From positions 1 through 9,280 of the forward strand of contig CALDEO010000115.1 in the NCBI GenBank assembly GCA_937942465.1: a stretch of DNA of 9,280 nt, in the 5' to 3' direction. Positions 1-7,037 of this stretch are shown here, in pieces. The notes under the pieces were generated by a model, which worked only from the letters and a program-made list of their open reading frames with translations, did not search any database and was not told the origin of the DNA. Numbering within the stretch: position 1 is the stretch's first letter; the number at the start of each line of letters is the position of its first letter. The translations under genes and the position numbers were made by a program. The stretch comes from an uncultured Saprospiraceae bacterium (GTDB lineage Bacteria > Bacteroidota > Bacteroidia > Chitinophagales > Saprospiraceae).

Positions 1-1122
1 TTTAAATCTCAACTTCAAACGATTGGTTTGGAATGTTTCAAAATTAGAAACAGAACTTACTTCCAACCATTTTTTTTGTGCTGCTGCGTATACTTCAAAG
101 TCAAACGTCAAAGCGGCTGTGAACCCAAGGTCACCACCACACAAACGAAGAATTCGGTATGGCAGTTCCAACTTTTTCAATAATCCTTCAACATGTGCCA
201 ACATTTCTTTGAGAATATCGTAAGATTTATCAGGATGTACGACTTGTACAATCTCGATTTTATCAAACTGATGCACTCTATTCAAGCCTTTAACGTCGGC
301 ACCGTATGAGCCTGCCTCTCTTCTAAAACAAGGTGTATGCCCTGTCAGCTTGATCGGAAAATCCTCTTCTTTTACGATTTCATCTCTATATATGTTCGTG
401 ATAGGGACTTCACCTGTAGGAATAAGATACAAGCCATCTCGCTCCATATGGTACATCTGACCTTCCTTGTCTGGCAACTGACCAGTAGCACGAGCCGTCT
501 CTTCGTTGACCAATAATGGTGGATTGATCTCTTCATAGCCAGCATTTACTGCCTCATCCAAAAAGAATTGTATCAAAGCTCGTTGCAACTTGGCTCCTTT
601 ACCTCTGTATAGCGGAAATCCTGCTCCTGCAATCTTAACACCTAATTTAAAATCAAATAGATTGTATTTATCTGCAAGATCCCAATGCGGTACTGCACTA
701 TCTTCCATCACAGGCAAGTCCCCTGCAAGCTCTTGGTATACCTCATTATCATCTTCTGTAGAACCTGATGGTACAGACTCATGAGGAATATTGGCAACAG
801 AGAGTAGATGCTCTTCCAGCTGATCCTTAGTATCTTTAAGCTTCTGCTCTAGCTCTTTGGACTGATCCTTAAGAGCGGTAACTTCTTGCTTTTTAGTATT
901 TGCTTCAGCAGCCTTACCAGATTTAAATAATTCACCAATTTCCTTTGATAGCGAATTAGCCTGCGATAGTAGTTGGTCTAGTTCGGTCTGAATAGACTTT
1001 CTAGAATCATCTAAAGATACAATCGTATCTAATACTTCTAATCGATCTGCCTGATAACCTCTCTTGCCAAGTCTCTCCTTGTACAATTTTAAGTTATCTC
1101 TAATATCTCCTGCTAACAACAT
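1..1122 (-). CDS. serS: Seryl-tRNA synthetase, 3' end cut by window edge
   Basis: Cytoplasmic class II aminoacyl-tRNA synthetase that charges tRNA-Ser with serine. The frame is open from an ATG (complement of 1120-1122) to position 1, giving 374 residues without a stop. Residues about 1-110 form the usual N-terminal helical arm, rich in K, E, L and Q, which in this family is a coiled coil that holds the tRNA. The catalytic core follows: motif 1 region near 174-206 (ending INPPLLV), the serine-pocket TGEVP at 236-240, and a clear motif 2 at 267-290 (FRREAGSYG, then HQFDKIE). EVSSVSNFE at 354-361 also fits the family. About 50 residues including motif 3 lie outside the window, since bacterial SerRS is usually about 425 residues. 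It is divergent from rho. I found no full-consensus promoter on this strand. Confidence 0.96.
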   Translation of the reverse strand, partial: MLLAGDIRDNLKLYKERLGKRGYQADRLEVLDTIVSLDDSRKSIQTELDQLLSQANSLSKEIGELFKSGKAAEANTKKQEVTALKDQSKELEQKLKDTKDQLEEHLLSVANIPHESVPSGSTEDDNEVYQELAGDLPVMEDSAVPHWDLADKYNLFDFKLGVKIAGAGFPLYRGKGAKLQRALIQFFLDEAVNAGYEEINPPLLVNEETARATGQLPDKEGQMYHMERDGLYLIPTGEVPITNIYRDEIVKEEDFPIKLTGHTPCFRREAGSYGADVKGLNRVHQFDKIEIVQVVHPDKSYDILKEMLAHVEGLLKKLELPYRILRLCGGDLGFTAALTFDFEVYAAAQKKWLEVSSVSNFETFQTNRLKLRFK

Positions 1123-1192
1123 TTTAATAAAAATTTAGTTATATGAATCGTAAAGAAACATATTGAATTATAGACTGGTGTAAAAATAGTAT

Positions 1193-1222
1193 TTTGTAAT
1201 TCAATTTATAAATGTATTTTTG
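1193..1222 (+). promoter_or_regulatory. Bacteroidota-type promoter for rho
   Basis: TTTG at 1193-1196 is followed after 18 bp by TATTTTTG at 1215-1222, which fully matches the TAnnTTTG -7 element of the Bacteroidota primary sigma factor. The spacing is within one base of the usual 19 bp. Transcription would begin around 1227-1232 and leave an untranslated leader of roughly 130 nt before the rho ATG. This is a consensus match and not a mapped start site. Confidence 0.6.
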
Positions 1223-1241
1223 CAAAGTAAAACAACTCAAC

Positions 1242-1258
1242 CGCTAAAATCATTAGCG
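1242..1258 (+). other. Small hairpin in the rho leader
   Basis: CGCTAA (1242-1247) and TTAGCG (1253-1258) are perfect complements around the 5-nt loop AATCA. If the promoter at 1193-1222 is used, this hairpin lies near the 5' end of the rho mRNA. The rest of the leader is AT-rich and holds one further weak inverted repeat, TAATATT (1323-1329) with AATATTA (1340-1346), shortly before the start codon. No known riboswitch was recognised. Rho is autogenously attenuated in other bacteria, so a regulatory role is possible but not shown. Confidence 0.4.
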
Positions 1259-1358
1259 CCGTGTTTCCCACAAAAATTCAAACTGTAAATATATTATCAA
1301 CTAGGAGATTATTTACGATTTCTAATATTAGTTACAAAAAATATTAAGATACACAACG

Positions 1359-3128
1359 ATGTACGATATTCTACAATTAAATGACATGCTTGTACCTGAC
1401 CTCAGGAACATTGCCGAAAAAGCAGGTCTAAAAGCTTACAAAAAGCTAAGCAAACAGGAGCTTATTTATAAAATACTGGATCACCAAGCCCTTGCAGGTC
1501 CTACTCCCGAAGAAAAACCAAAAGCAGCAGTAAAAGCAAAAGCACCTGCAAAACCAAGAGCTAGAAAAACTCCGGTTAAAAAGGTTGCCGCTAAGACTAC
1601 TACTCAAAAAGAAGAAACGGAGGAAAAGAAAGAAGAAGCCCCTGCTAAGGCTCCAGCTAAACCAAGAGCTAGAAAAACCGTTGCTAAAAAAGCTTCTCCA
1701 GCTGCTAAAAAAGAAAGTGTTGAAAAAAGCACTGAACCAATAAAAGCAGAAAAATCTCAAGAAACTGAACCAAAAAGCGAGGAAAAAAAGGAAGTAAAAG
1801 TCGTCAATAAGCCAACACCACGAAATGAAGTAGAGGCTAGATTGAAAAAAGCAGGGACAGAAACAAAGCTTGATAAGACACCAACTGACAAGTCTAAAAG
1901 TACTCCACGTGAGCCTAGACAAAATCAACAGCAGAATCAAAATCAGCAAAAAAAGCAAAATCAACCTAAAAAGGTAGAAGATAATACTCCTAAATTTAAT
2001 GTAGACATCGATGGTCTAGTAGAAGGTGAAGGAATATTAGAGATGATGCCTGATGGATATGGATTTTTGAGGTCATCTGATTTCAATTATTTATCCTCTC
2101 CAGATGACATCTATGTATCACCATCCCAGATCAAATTATTTGGTCTAAAAACGGGAGATACGGTTGTAGGTGCTATCAGACCTCCGAAAGAAGGTGAAAA
2201 GTACTTTGCTCTACTACGAGTAAGTACAATCAATGGTGTAACTCCAAAAGAGATAAGCCAGAGAGTACCATTCGAATATTTGACACCATTATTCCCAACA
2301 GAGAAATTCAAATTAACGAATCATCCTGCTGGTAAAGATTATGGTAATAGAATGATCGACTTGTTCTCTCCTATCGGAAAAGGACAAAGAGGATTGATCG
2401 TTGCACAACCAAAGACTGGTAAGACATTCTTACTTAAGGATGTTGCCAATGCAATCGCTGAAAACCACCCAGAATGTTACATGATCGTATTACTGATCGA
2501 TGAGCGACCAGAGGAGGTAACAGATATGAAGCGTTCTGTAAAAGCAGAAGTAGTAGCTTCTACGTTTGATGAGCCTGCAACAAACCATGTACGTGTAGCC
2601 AATATCGTATTGGAGAAGGCCAAGAGAATGGTAGAAACTGGTCACGATGTAGTGATCCTACTTGATTCTATCACAAGACTTGCAAGAGCATACAACACTG
2701 TATCTCCAGCATCAGGTAGAGTATTATCAGGTGGTGTAGAAGCAACAGCACTACACAAGCCAAAGAAATTCTTTGGTGCAGCTCGTAATATAGAAGGTGG
2801 TGGATCATTGACTATACTCGCAACAGCGTTGATCGATACAGGATCGAAAATGGACGAAGTAATCTTTGAAGAATTTAAAGGTACTGGTAACATGGAGCTT
2901 GCTCTTGATAGACAATTGGCTAACAAACGTCTATACCCTGCGATCAACCTTACAAGCTCAAGTACAAGAAGAGAAGAGTTGCTTATGGATGATGTGACAC
3001 TCAGAAGAATGTTCATGTTCAGAAAACATCTAGCCGATATGAAGCCAGATGAAGCAATGGAATTTTTACGTAAATATATGGTGGGTACGAAGACCAATGA
3101 GGAATTCTTATCATCAATGAATGGATAA
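1359..3128 (+). CDS. rho: Transcription termination factor Rho with long disordered insertion
   Basis: Hexameric RNA-dependent ATPase/translocase that terminates transcription on untranslated RNA. The product has 589 residues against about 420 in E. coli. Domains in order: SAP-like Rho_N helical domain (about 1-45); a low-complexity K/A/P/E/Q-rich insertion (about 46-212); the cold-shock RNA-binding domain (about 218-293, with GYGFLRS and DDIYVSPSQ); and the RecA-type ATPase (about 305-589). In the ATPase, the Walker A motif is QPKTGKT (350-356, Lys355), the [10 protein letters not shown] block has the probable catalytic Glu382, Walker B is VVILLDS (Asp436), the Q-loop region is [11 protein letters not shown], the R-loop region is DTGSKMDE, and the probable arginine finger is Arg537 in SSTRREELL. 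All key residues are intact. The ATG at 1359 gives the typical [10 protein letters not shown] start. It is monocistronic or leads into rpmH. Confidence 0.98.
   Translation: MYDILQLNDMLVPDLRNIAEKAGLKAYKKLSKQELIYKILDHQALAGPTPEEKPKAAVKAKAPAKPRARKTPVKKVAAKTTTQKEETEEKKEEAPAKAPAKPRARKTVAKKASPAAKKESVEKSTEPIKAEKSQETEPKSEEKKEVKVVNKPTPRNEVEARLKKAGTETKLDKTPTDKSKSTPREPRQNQQQNQNQQKKQNQPKKVEDNTPKFNVDIDGLVEGEGILEMMPDGYGFLRSSDFNYLSSPDDIYVSPSQIKLFGLKTGDTVVGAIRPPKEGEKYFALLRVSTINGVTPKEISQRVPFEYLTPLFPTEKFKLTNHPAGKDYGNRMIDLFSPIGKGQRGLIVAQPKTGKTFLLKDVANAIAENHPECYMIVLLIDERPEEVTDMKRSVKAEVVASTFDEPATNHVRVANIVLEKAKRMVETGHDVVILLDSITRLARAYNTVSPASGRVLSGGVEATALHKPKKFFGAARNIEGGGSLTILATALIDTGSKMDEVIFEEFKGTGNMELALDRQLANKRLYPAINLTSSSTRREELLMDDVTLRRMFMFRKHLADMKPDEAMEFLRKYMVGTKTNEEFLSSMNG
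1551..1678 (+). repeat. Two-copy 20-bp direct repeat inside rho
   Basis: A 20-bp sequence beginning AAACCAAGAG occurs identically at 1551-1570 and 1659-1678. The copies are 108 bp (36 codons) apart and in frame. At the protein level the shared block is 11 residues, [11 protein letters not shown], at 61-71 and 97-107. The codons just before the identical DNA differ at synonymous positions, so the protein repeat is longer than the DNA repeat. It lies in the disordered insertion of Rho. Confidence 0.85.
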
Positions 3129-3142
3129 ATTAATAACATAAA

Positions 3143-3218
3143 CGCAAAAGGATCTCGACAAAATCATAGTTTCTAAAGTTTTGGCTTTGATTTATGATTT
3201 AAAAAGTATACTTTTGCG
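3143..3218. repeat. Nested inverted repeats between rho and rpmH
   Basis: Two perfect 8-bp inverted repeats are nested symmetrically. The outer pair is CGCAAAAG (3143-3150) with CTTTTGCG (3211-3218). The inner pair is AAATCATA (3161-3168) with TATGATTT (3193-3200). They are separated by 10 nt on each side. A weak AAAG/CTTT hairpin (3175-3178 with 3185-3188) sits near the centre. A separate perfect 14-bp palindrome, AAAAGTATACTTTT, covers 3202-3215. The structure could be the 3' end of rho mRNA, an operator over the rpmH promoter, or both. There is no T-run typical of an intrinsic terminator. Confidence 0.5.
3186..3216 (+). promoter_or_regulatory. Bacteroidota-type promoter for rpmH
   Basis: TTTG at 3186-3189, a 19-bp spacer, and TACTTTTG at 3209-3216 match the Bacteroidota -33/-7 consensus at both elements with ideal spacing. 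The predicted start is near 3221-3226, giving a short leader of about 20 nt before the rpmH ATG at 3245. The -7 element lies inside the 14-bp palindrome at 3202-3215. The strength of the match suits a ribosomal protein gene. Confidence 0.7.
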
Positions 3219-3244
3219 CCTCTTAGATATAAAGCAATAATACA

Positions 3245-3400
3245 ATGAAAAGGACATTTCAACCATCAAGAAGAAAAAGAGCTAACAAGCACGGTTTCAG
3301 ATCAAGAATGAGTAGCAAAAATGGTAGAAAACTTTTAGCTAGAAGAAGAGCTAAAGGTAGAATCAAGCTTTCTGTTTCTGACGAAAGAAAAGGCAAGTAA
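3245..3400 (+). CDS. rpmH: Large ribosomal subunit protein bL34
   Basis: A 51-residue, highly basic structural protein of the 50S subunit. It begins [20 protein letters not shown], the diagnostic L34 N-terminus. The middle holds the conserved [19 protein letters not shown] block (21-39), and it ends in [11 protein letters not shown]. The tail after SVS is about five residues longer than in E. coli L34 (46 residues), a length usual in Bacteroidota. It stops at TAA 3398-3400. Like most L34 genes it precedes rnpA, but here a strong terminator lies between them and its own promoter lies upstream, so it may be mainly a single-gene transcript. Confidence 0.97.
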   Translation: MKRTFQPSRRKRANKHGFRSRMSSKNGRKLLARRRAKGRIKLSVSDERKGK

Positions 3401-3452
3401 TACTTAAACTTTAAATAGGTCTTCAACGAGACTTGTTAATCAATAAATATAG

Positions 3453-3488
3453 ACCTGAATACGCATTGATGTGTATTCAGGTTTTTTT
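3453..3488 (+). terminator. Intrinsic terminator after rpmH
   Basis: A 13-bp stem pairs 3453-3465 (ACCTGAATACGCA) with 3470-3482, with one G-U pair and a TTGA tetraloop (3466-3469). It runs directly into seven T residues at 3482-3488. This is a textbook rho-independent terminator. It ends 23 nt before the rnpA ATG. An upstream AGGTCT (3417-3422) is complementary to AGACCT (3451-3456), which overlaps the foot of the terminator stem, so a weak competing pairing is possible. Confidence 0.9.
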
Positions 3489-3511
3489 GGTTTTGCTGGA
3501 CAATAACATAT

Positions 3512-3919
3512 ATGCAAAAGTTTACATACGGCAAAGAGCAAAGACTAAAAAGTAGAAAAACGATTGGACTCCTATTCCAATCAGGTAAGAAGGTATTCAA
3601 ATTTCCTCTAAAACTACATTATATCAAACTACCATTAGATGAGGTAGAAGATCAATCAAAGTATAATATCAAATGCGCAGTCAGTGTATCCAAACGTAAA
3701 TTTAAGAGAGCTGTAGATCGCAATAAACTAAAGAGGCTCATCAGAGAAGCATACCGTCAGCAGTTGCCACTTATCATTAATGAGGCAGAACTAAAGACAC
3801 AAGTTGCGATTATGTTCGTTTATATATCGGATGAAATATTAACTTTCGAAAAAATCCAAAGAACGATCCAAGTACAACTTAAAGAACTTGCTAAAATAAT
3901 CACTGATGACAATTTCTAA
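3512..3919 (+). CDS. rnpA: Ribonuclease P protein component
   Basis: Small basic protein subunit of RNase P, which binds the catalytic RNA and the 5' leader of precursor tRNAs. It has 135 residues, within the family range of about 115-140. The family signature, the RNR motif, is intact at 66-82 (RAVDRNKLKRLIREAYR). It is preceded by the conserved AVSVSKRKFKRAV region (56-68) that forms the beta-sheet/cleft. The N-terminus (FTYGKEQRLKSRKTIGLLFQSG) is also typical. The ATG at 3512 has no Shine-Dalgarno sequence, as is usual in Bacteroidota. I see no full TAnnTTTG promoter between the terminator and the start, so it may depend on readthrough from rpmH. Its last 14 nt overlap the next gene. Confidence 0.95.
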   Translation: MQKFTYGKEQRLKSRKTIGLLFQSGKKVFKFPLKLHYIKLPLDEVEDQSKYNIKCAVSVSKRKFKRAVDRNKLKRLIREAYRQQLPLIINEAELKTQVAIMFVYISDEILTFEKIQRTIQVQLKELAKIITDDNF

Positions 3920-4415
3920 ATGGCTCCTCCTACTCACTGTATTGATCCTAAGTAGCATCTCTGCATCTAGTCAGGTATTCTTACAGATAGAAATATTCAA
4001 TCAGCCTAAAACGATCAAATACCATCAAGGTATGTCCATCACATATCAAGATACCGACTACCCCGATGAATGGCAAAGCCAAGTTATCAGAAGTGTCATG
4101 GTGGATGAGAATATGATTTTATTTGATAATGGATTCTTGTCATTGGATAAGATCACCAAAGTCAAAAGGACCAACGCTGCAGCTAAATACGGAGGCAAGA
4201 CTTTAATGACTTTTGGAGCTGCCTACTTATTATTTGGTACAATCATAGAGCTTGCCACTGATAATGAAGGGCTCAATGCAACCAATGTCTCGGTTGGAAC
4301 CGGAGCACTAGCAACGGGTTATTTACTTAATCGTACATTCGGAAAGAAAATATATTGGATGGGTAAGACCTCTAGATTGAGGATTGTAGATCTACGATTT
4401 TCGGTACCTGAGTAA
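3906..4415 (+). CDS. Uncharacterised exported protein overlapping rnpA
   Basis: I do not recognise the family. The 169-residue product starts with a likely signal peptide: Lys5, a hydrophobic run WLLLLTVLILSSISA (6-20), and a polar SSQ around 21-23, where signal peptidase I could cut. The region 24-90 reads as beta-strand-rich and polar (for example FLQIEIFNQPKTIKYH). Two small-residue/hydrophobic stretches follow, GGKTLMTFGAAYLLFGTII (about 96-114) and VSVGTGALATGYLL (128-141), which might be membrane segments. The C-terminus is WMGKTSRLRIVDLRFSVPE. The start lies 14 nt inside rnpA in another frame, suggesting co-transcription and translational coupling. It ends 3 nt before the convergent aroQ. 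It could be an envelope protein, but no function can be assigned. Confidence 0.8.
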   Translation: MTISKWLLLLTVLILSSISASSQVFLQIEIFNQPKTIKYHQGMSITYQDTDYPDEWQSQVIRSVMVDENMILFDNGFLSLDKITKVKRTNAAAKYGGKTLMTFGAAYLLFGTIIELATDNEGLNATNVSVGTGALATGYLLNRTFGKKIYWMGKTSRLRIVDLRFSVPE

Positions 4416-4418
4416 ACA

Positions 4419-4844
4419 TTACTTGGCCAGTAAGTACTCTATGGCCTCTCGATACCCTACTAGACCTTTACCGATCACTTGGTGATCCGCTGCCTCAGCT
4501 ACATATGAGTGATGGCGATACGCCTCTCTTTCATGGATATTAGATATATGTACTTCTACTACTGGAGCTTCGATGGCTTTCATACAATCCATTATGGCAA
4601 TAGATGTATGCGTATATCCTGCAGCATTAAGTATGATTCCGCAGGACTTCACAAATCCGTATTTCTGTAGTTTATCGATAATTACCCCTTCATGATTGGT
4701 CTGATAGTAGGTAAAGTCCGTCTTACGGTAGGACTCCTGCAACTCCATGAAGTATGATTCAAAATCTTGCGTACCATAGATACTCGTCTCTCGACGTCCT
4801 AGTAAATTTAGATTCGGACCATTGATGATGACGATCTTTTCCAT
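4419..4844 (-). CDS. aroQ: Type II 3-dehydroquinate dehydratase
   Basis: Dodecameric cytoplasmic enzyme of the shikimate pathway that converts 3-dehydroquinate to 3-dehydroshikimate. The 141 residues match the usual 140-150. Motifs run the full length: NGPNLNLLGRRE (8-19), catalytic Tyr23 with the lid Arg18, the substrate-binding QTNHEGVIID (48-57), LNAAGYTHTS (72-81), catalytic His99 in EVHISN, and Arg110 in REAYRHHS. All expected active-site residues are present. The start codon is 3 nt downstream of the recQ stop, so it is very probably the second gene of a recQ-aroQ transcript. No clear terminator was found past its stop, which is tail to tail with the exported-protein gene. Confidence 0.96.
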   Translation of the reverse strand: MEKIVIINGPNLNLLGRRETSIYGTQDFESYFMELQESYRKTDFTYYQTNHEGVIIDKLQKYGFVKSCGIILNAAGYTHTSIAIMDCMKAIEAPVVEVHISNIHEREAYRHHSYVAEAADHQVIGKGLVGYREAIEYLLAK

Positions 4845-4847
4845 AGT

Positions 4848-7037
4848 TTAGTTTGCCATTTCTGTCATAAACTTGATACGTACCATTAGGATTTCTTCCA
4901 ATGTTATATCATCTTCTTGCAACTCCTTAAAAGCTTCTTCACTAGACTCTGAGTCTGCATCTTTGAAGTAATCATAGATTTCTTCTACCGCCTCCTCATC
5001 AAGATTATCTTCTAGGTAATAGTTTATGTTCAACTTAGTACCTGAGTCTACGATATTATTCATTTCTACCAATAGATCTTCTAAGGTCATCTTGAGCTCT
5101 ATAGCCAAGTCCTCTAAACCTAACTTTTTATCAACTCCTTGGATGATCGATACTTTAGATTTACTTCTATTGGCCACTTGCTTGACCACCGTATCCATCG
5201 GTCGGTCTATCTCGTTTTCTTCTACATATTTGTTGATCAGACTTATAAATGGCTGACCATAACGCATCGCTTTACCGCGACTTACTCCTGAGATATTAGC
5301 CATATCCTCTAGAGATAATGGATAGTACGTAGCCATATCCAAGAGCGATGGCTCAGAGAATATCACCCAAGGCTGTAGGCTTTTTCGTTTTCCTTCTGCT
5401 TTACGCAAATCTTTAAGCAATGCCATCAATGTCGCATCCAATGCAGCTCCCTTAGAAGCGGCCACTGGTACGTGGGCATCATCATTGGAGTAGTCATGAT
5501 TTAATGGTATCATACAAGACTTAGGACTCTTAATAAAGCTCTTACCCGCTTCAGTCAATTTAAGTATTCCGTATTTTTCGATGTCTTTATACATCAATGA
5601 ATGCAAGCATGACTGTCTGAATATACTATGCCAGAATAATTCATCTCTGTCTTTCCCTTTACCAAATGAAGGCTTAGAAACATACTTGTAGTCCTTCATG
5701 ATCTGAGTAGACTTACCCATCATGAAATCCACTAATGGCTTTATCGTCAAGTTTTCTTTTAGCTCCTCTACTGCTGTGAGAGCCCATTGCATTTCATCTT
5801 GTACTTGTTGCTTTTCTTTAGGATGTCGGCAATTATCACAGAGCTTACCACAGTTATCATCATTATAGATCTCTCCGAAATAATGTAATAAGTACTTTCG
5901 TCTACAACTACTTGTCTCAGAGTATGATACCACCTCGTCTAGTAATTGTGCTCCTAGCTCTCTCTCCGATGCTGTCTTGTCTCTTAAAAACTTCTCTAAC
6001 CTCAAGACATCTCTATAACTGTAGAATGCGTAGCACTCACTCAATATACCGTCACGACCTGCGCGACCCGTCTCTTGATAATAATTTTCTAAACTCTTAG
6101 GGATGTCAAAGTGGATCACAAATCGTACATCGGGCTTGTCAATACCCATACCAAATGCTATCGTAGCTACGATCACATCGACCTCCTCCATCAAGAAATT
6201 GTCCTGCGCTTTGACTCTTACTTTAGCATCTAGACCCGCATGATATGGAGTCGCATTGATACCGTTGACATTCAGTACTTTTGCTATTTCTTCCGTTGAT
6301 TTTCTTGATTGTACGTATATTATTCCTGACTTCCCTGTTTGCTTCTTTATCACTTTTACGATCTCAGAGATCGCATGCTCTTTATTGTGCTTGGGTCGGA
6401 TATCATAATATAAGTTATCTCTATTGAAAGAAGAGAAATAATGATGTCCTCCTTTTAAAGACAAGGTCTTGATGATATCAGTCTGTACTTTAGGAGTTGC
6501 CGTTGCCGTCAGTGCCATGACCGGGATATTCGGGTTTATAGCATCGATCATTTCTTTGATCCTTCTATACTCTGGTCTGAAGTCATGCCCCCACTCAGAG
6601 ATACAATGCGCCTCATCTACTGCGATGAAGGATACTTTTATCGTTTTAAAAAACTCTATATTTTCTTCTTTACCTAATGTCTCAGGTGCTACATACAACA
6701 TCTTGGTACGTCCCTCGACTACATCTTCCTTTACTTGCTTTACCTGTCCTTTATTGAGACTAGAATTTAAAAAATGCGCTACACTATCATGATCACTATG
6801 ACTACGAATAGAATCTACCTGATCCTTCATCAATGCGATCAATGGTGAGATGACCAAGGCGGTCCCTTCTAGCATTAATGCTGGCAATTGATAACACATG
6901 GACTTACCACCACCTGTCGGCATTATTACGAAAGTATCTTTACCTTCTAAAACATTATTGATAATGGGCTCTTGATTGCCTTTAAATTTATCAAATCCAA
7001 AAAAGTTATTAAGTTCTTCCGTTGGGTTGTAGCTCAT
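4848..7037 (-). CDS. recQ: ATP-dependent DNA helicase RecQ with C-terminal extension
   Basis: Superfamily 2 3'-5' DNA helicase acting in recombination and fork repair. The product has 729 residues against about 610 in E. coli. Helicase core: Walker A MPTGGGKSMCYQLPAL (39-54), DEAH box VDEAHCISEWGHDFRP (140-155, including the RecQ aromatic-rich loop), motif III ALTATATP (175-182), motif V region VIVATIAFGMGIDKPDVRF (288-306), and motif VI YYQETGRAGRDG (319-330). The RQC zinc site has Cys378, Cys396, Cys400 and Cys403. An RQC winged helix spans about 412-520. An HRDC domain (about 533-612) includes PLSLEDMANISGVS. The remaining roughly 115 residues form an acidic tail with a helix-turn-helix-like stretch (LGLEDLAIELKMTLEDLL), similar in position to the HTH_40 domain of many Bacteroidota RecQ proteins. 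It is divergent from the isomerase gene. Confidence 0.97.
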   Translation of the reverse strand: MSYNPTEELNNFFGFDKFKGNQEPIINNVLEGKDTFVIMPTGGGKSMCYQLPALMLEGTALVISPLIALMKDQVDSIRSHSDHDSVAHFLNSSLNKGQVKQVKEDVVEGRTKMLYVAPETLGKEENIEFFKTIKVSFIAVDEAHCISEWGHDFRPEYRRIKEMIDAINPNIPVMALTATATPKVQTDIIKTLSLKGGHHYFSSFNRDNLYYDIRPKHNKEHAISEIVKVIKKQTGKSGIIYVQSRKSTEEIAKVLNVNGINATPYHAGLDAKVRVKAQDNFLMEEVDVIVATIAFGMGIDKPDVRFVIHFDIPKSLENYYQETGRAGRDGILSECYAFYSYRDVLRLEKFLRDKTASERELGAQLLDEVVSYSETSSCRRKYLLHYFGEIYNDDNCGKLCDNCRHPKEKQQVQDEMQWALTAVEELKENLTIKPLVDFMMGKSTQIMKDYKYVSKPSFGKGKDRDELFWHSIFRQSCLHSLMYKDIEKYGILKLTEAGKSFIKSPKSCMIPLNHDYSNDDAHVPVAASKGAALDATLMALLKDLRKAEGKRKSLQPWVIFSEPSLLDMATYYPLSLEDMANISGVSRGKAMRYGQPFISLINKYVEENEIDRPMDTVVKQVANRSKSKVSIIQGVDKKLGLEDLAIELKMTLEDLLVEMNNIVDSGTKLNINYYLEDNLDEEAVEEIYDYFKDADSESSEEAFKELQEDDITLEEILMVRIKFMTEMAN

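Noticed and set aside
23..784. Short plus-strand open frames across serS
   Set aside because: They are antisense to a well-conserved SerRS sequence, including motif 2, and show no protein features.
1155..1162. Possible serS promoter (TATGTTTC on the minus strand)
   Set aside because: It differs from TAnnTTTG at the last base and lacks a -33 TTG at proper spacing, so it is too weak to call.
1446..1964. 172-residue open frame on the minus strand inside rho
   Set aside because: It is the reverse complement of the A-rich, lysine-rich insertion, giving an artificial F/L/S/R-rich sequence with no domain. The rho frame is clearly the coding one.
2642..3139. 165-residue minus-strand open frame over the end of rho
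   Set aside because: It lies antisense to the conserved Rho ATPase region and resembles no known protein. Its openness follows from codon use of rho.
4383..4401. Palindrome ATTGTAGATCTACGAT followed by TTTT as a terminator
   Set aside because: The stem is about 6 bp with a wobble and the T-run is only four, inside the coding sequence.
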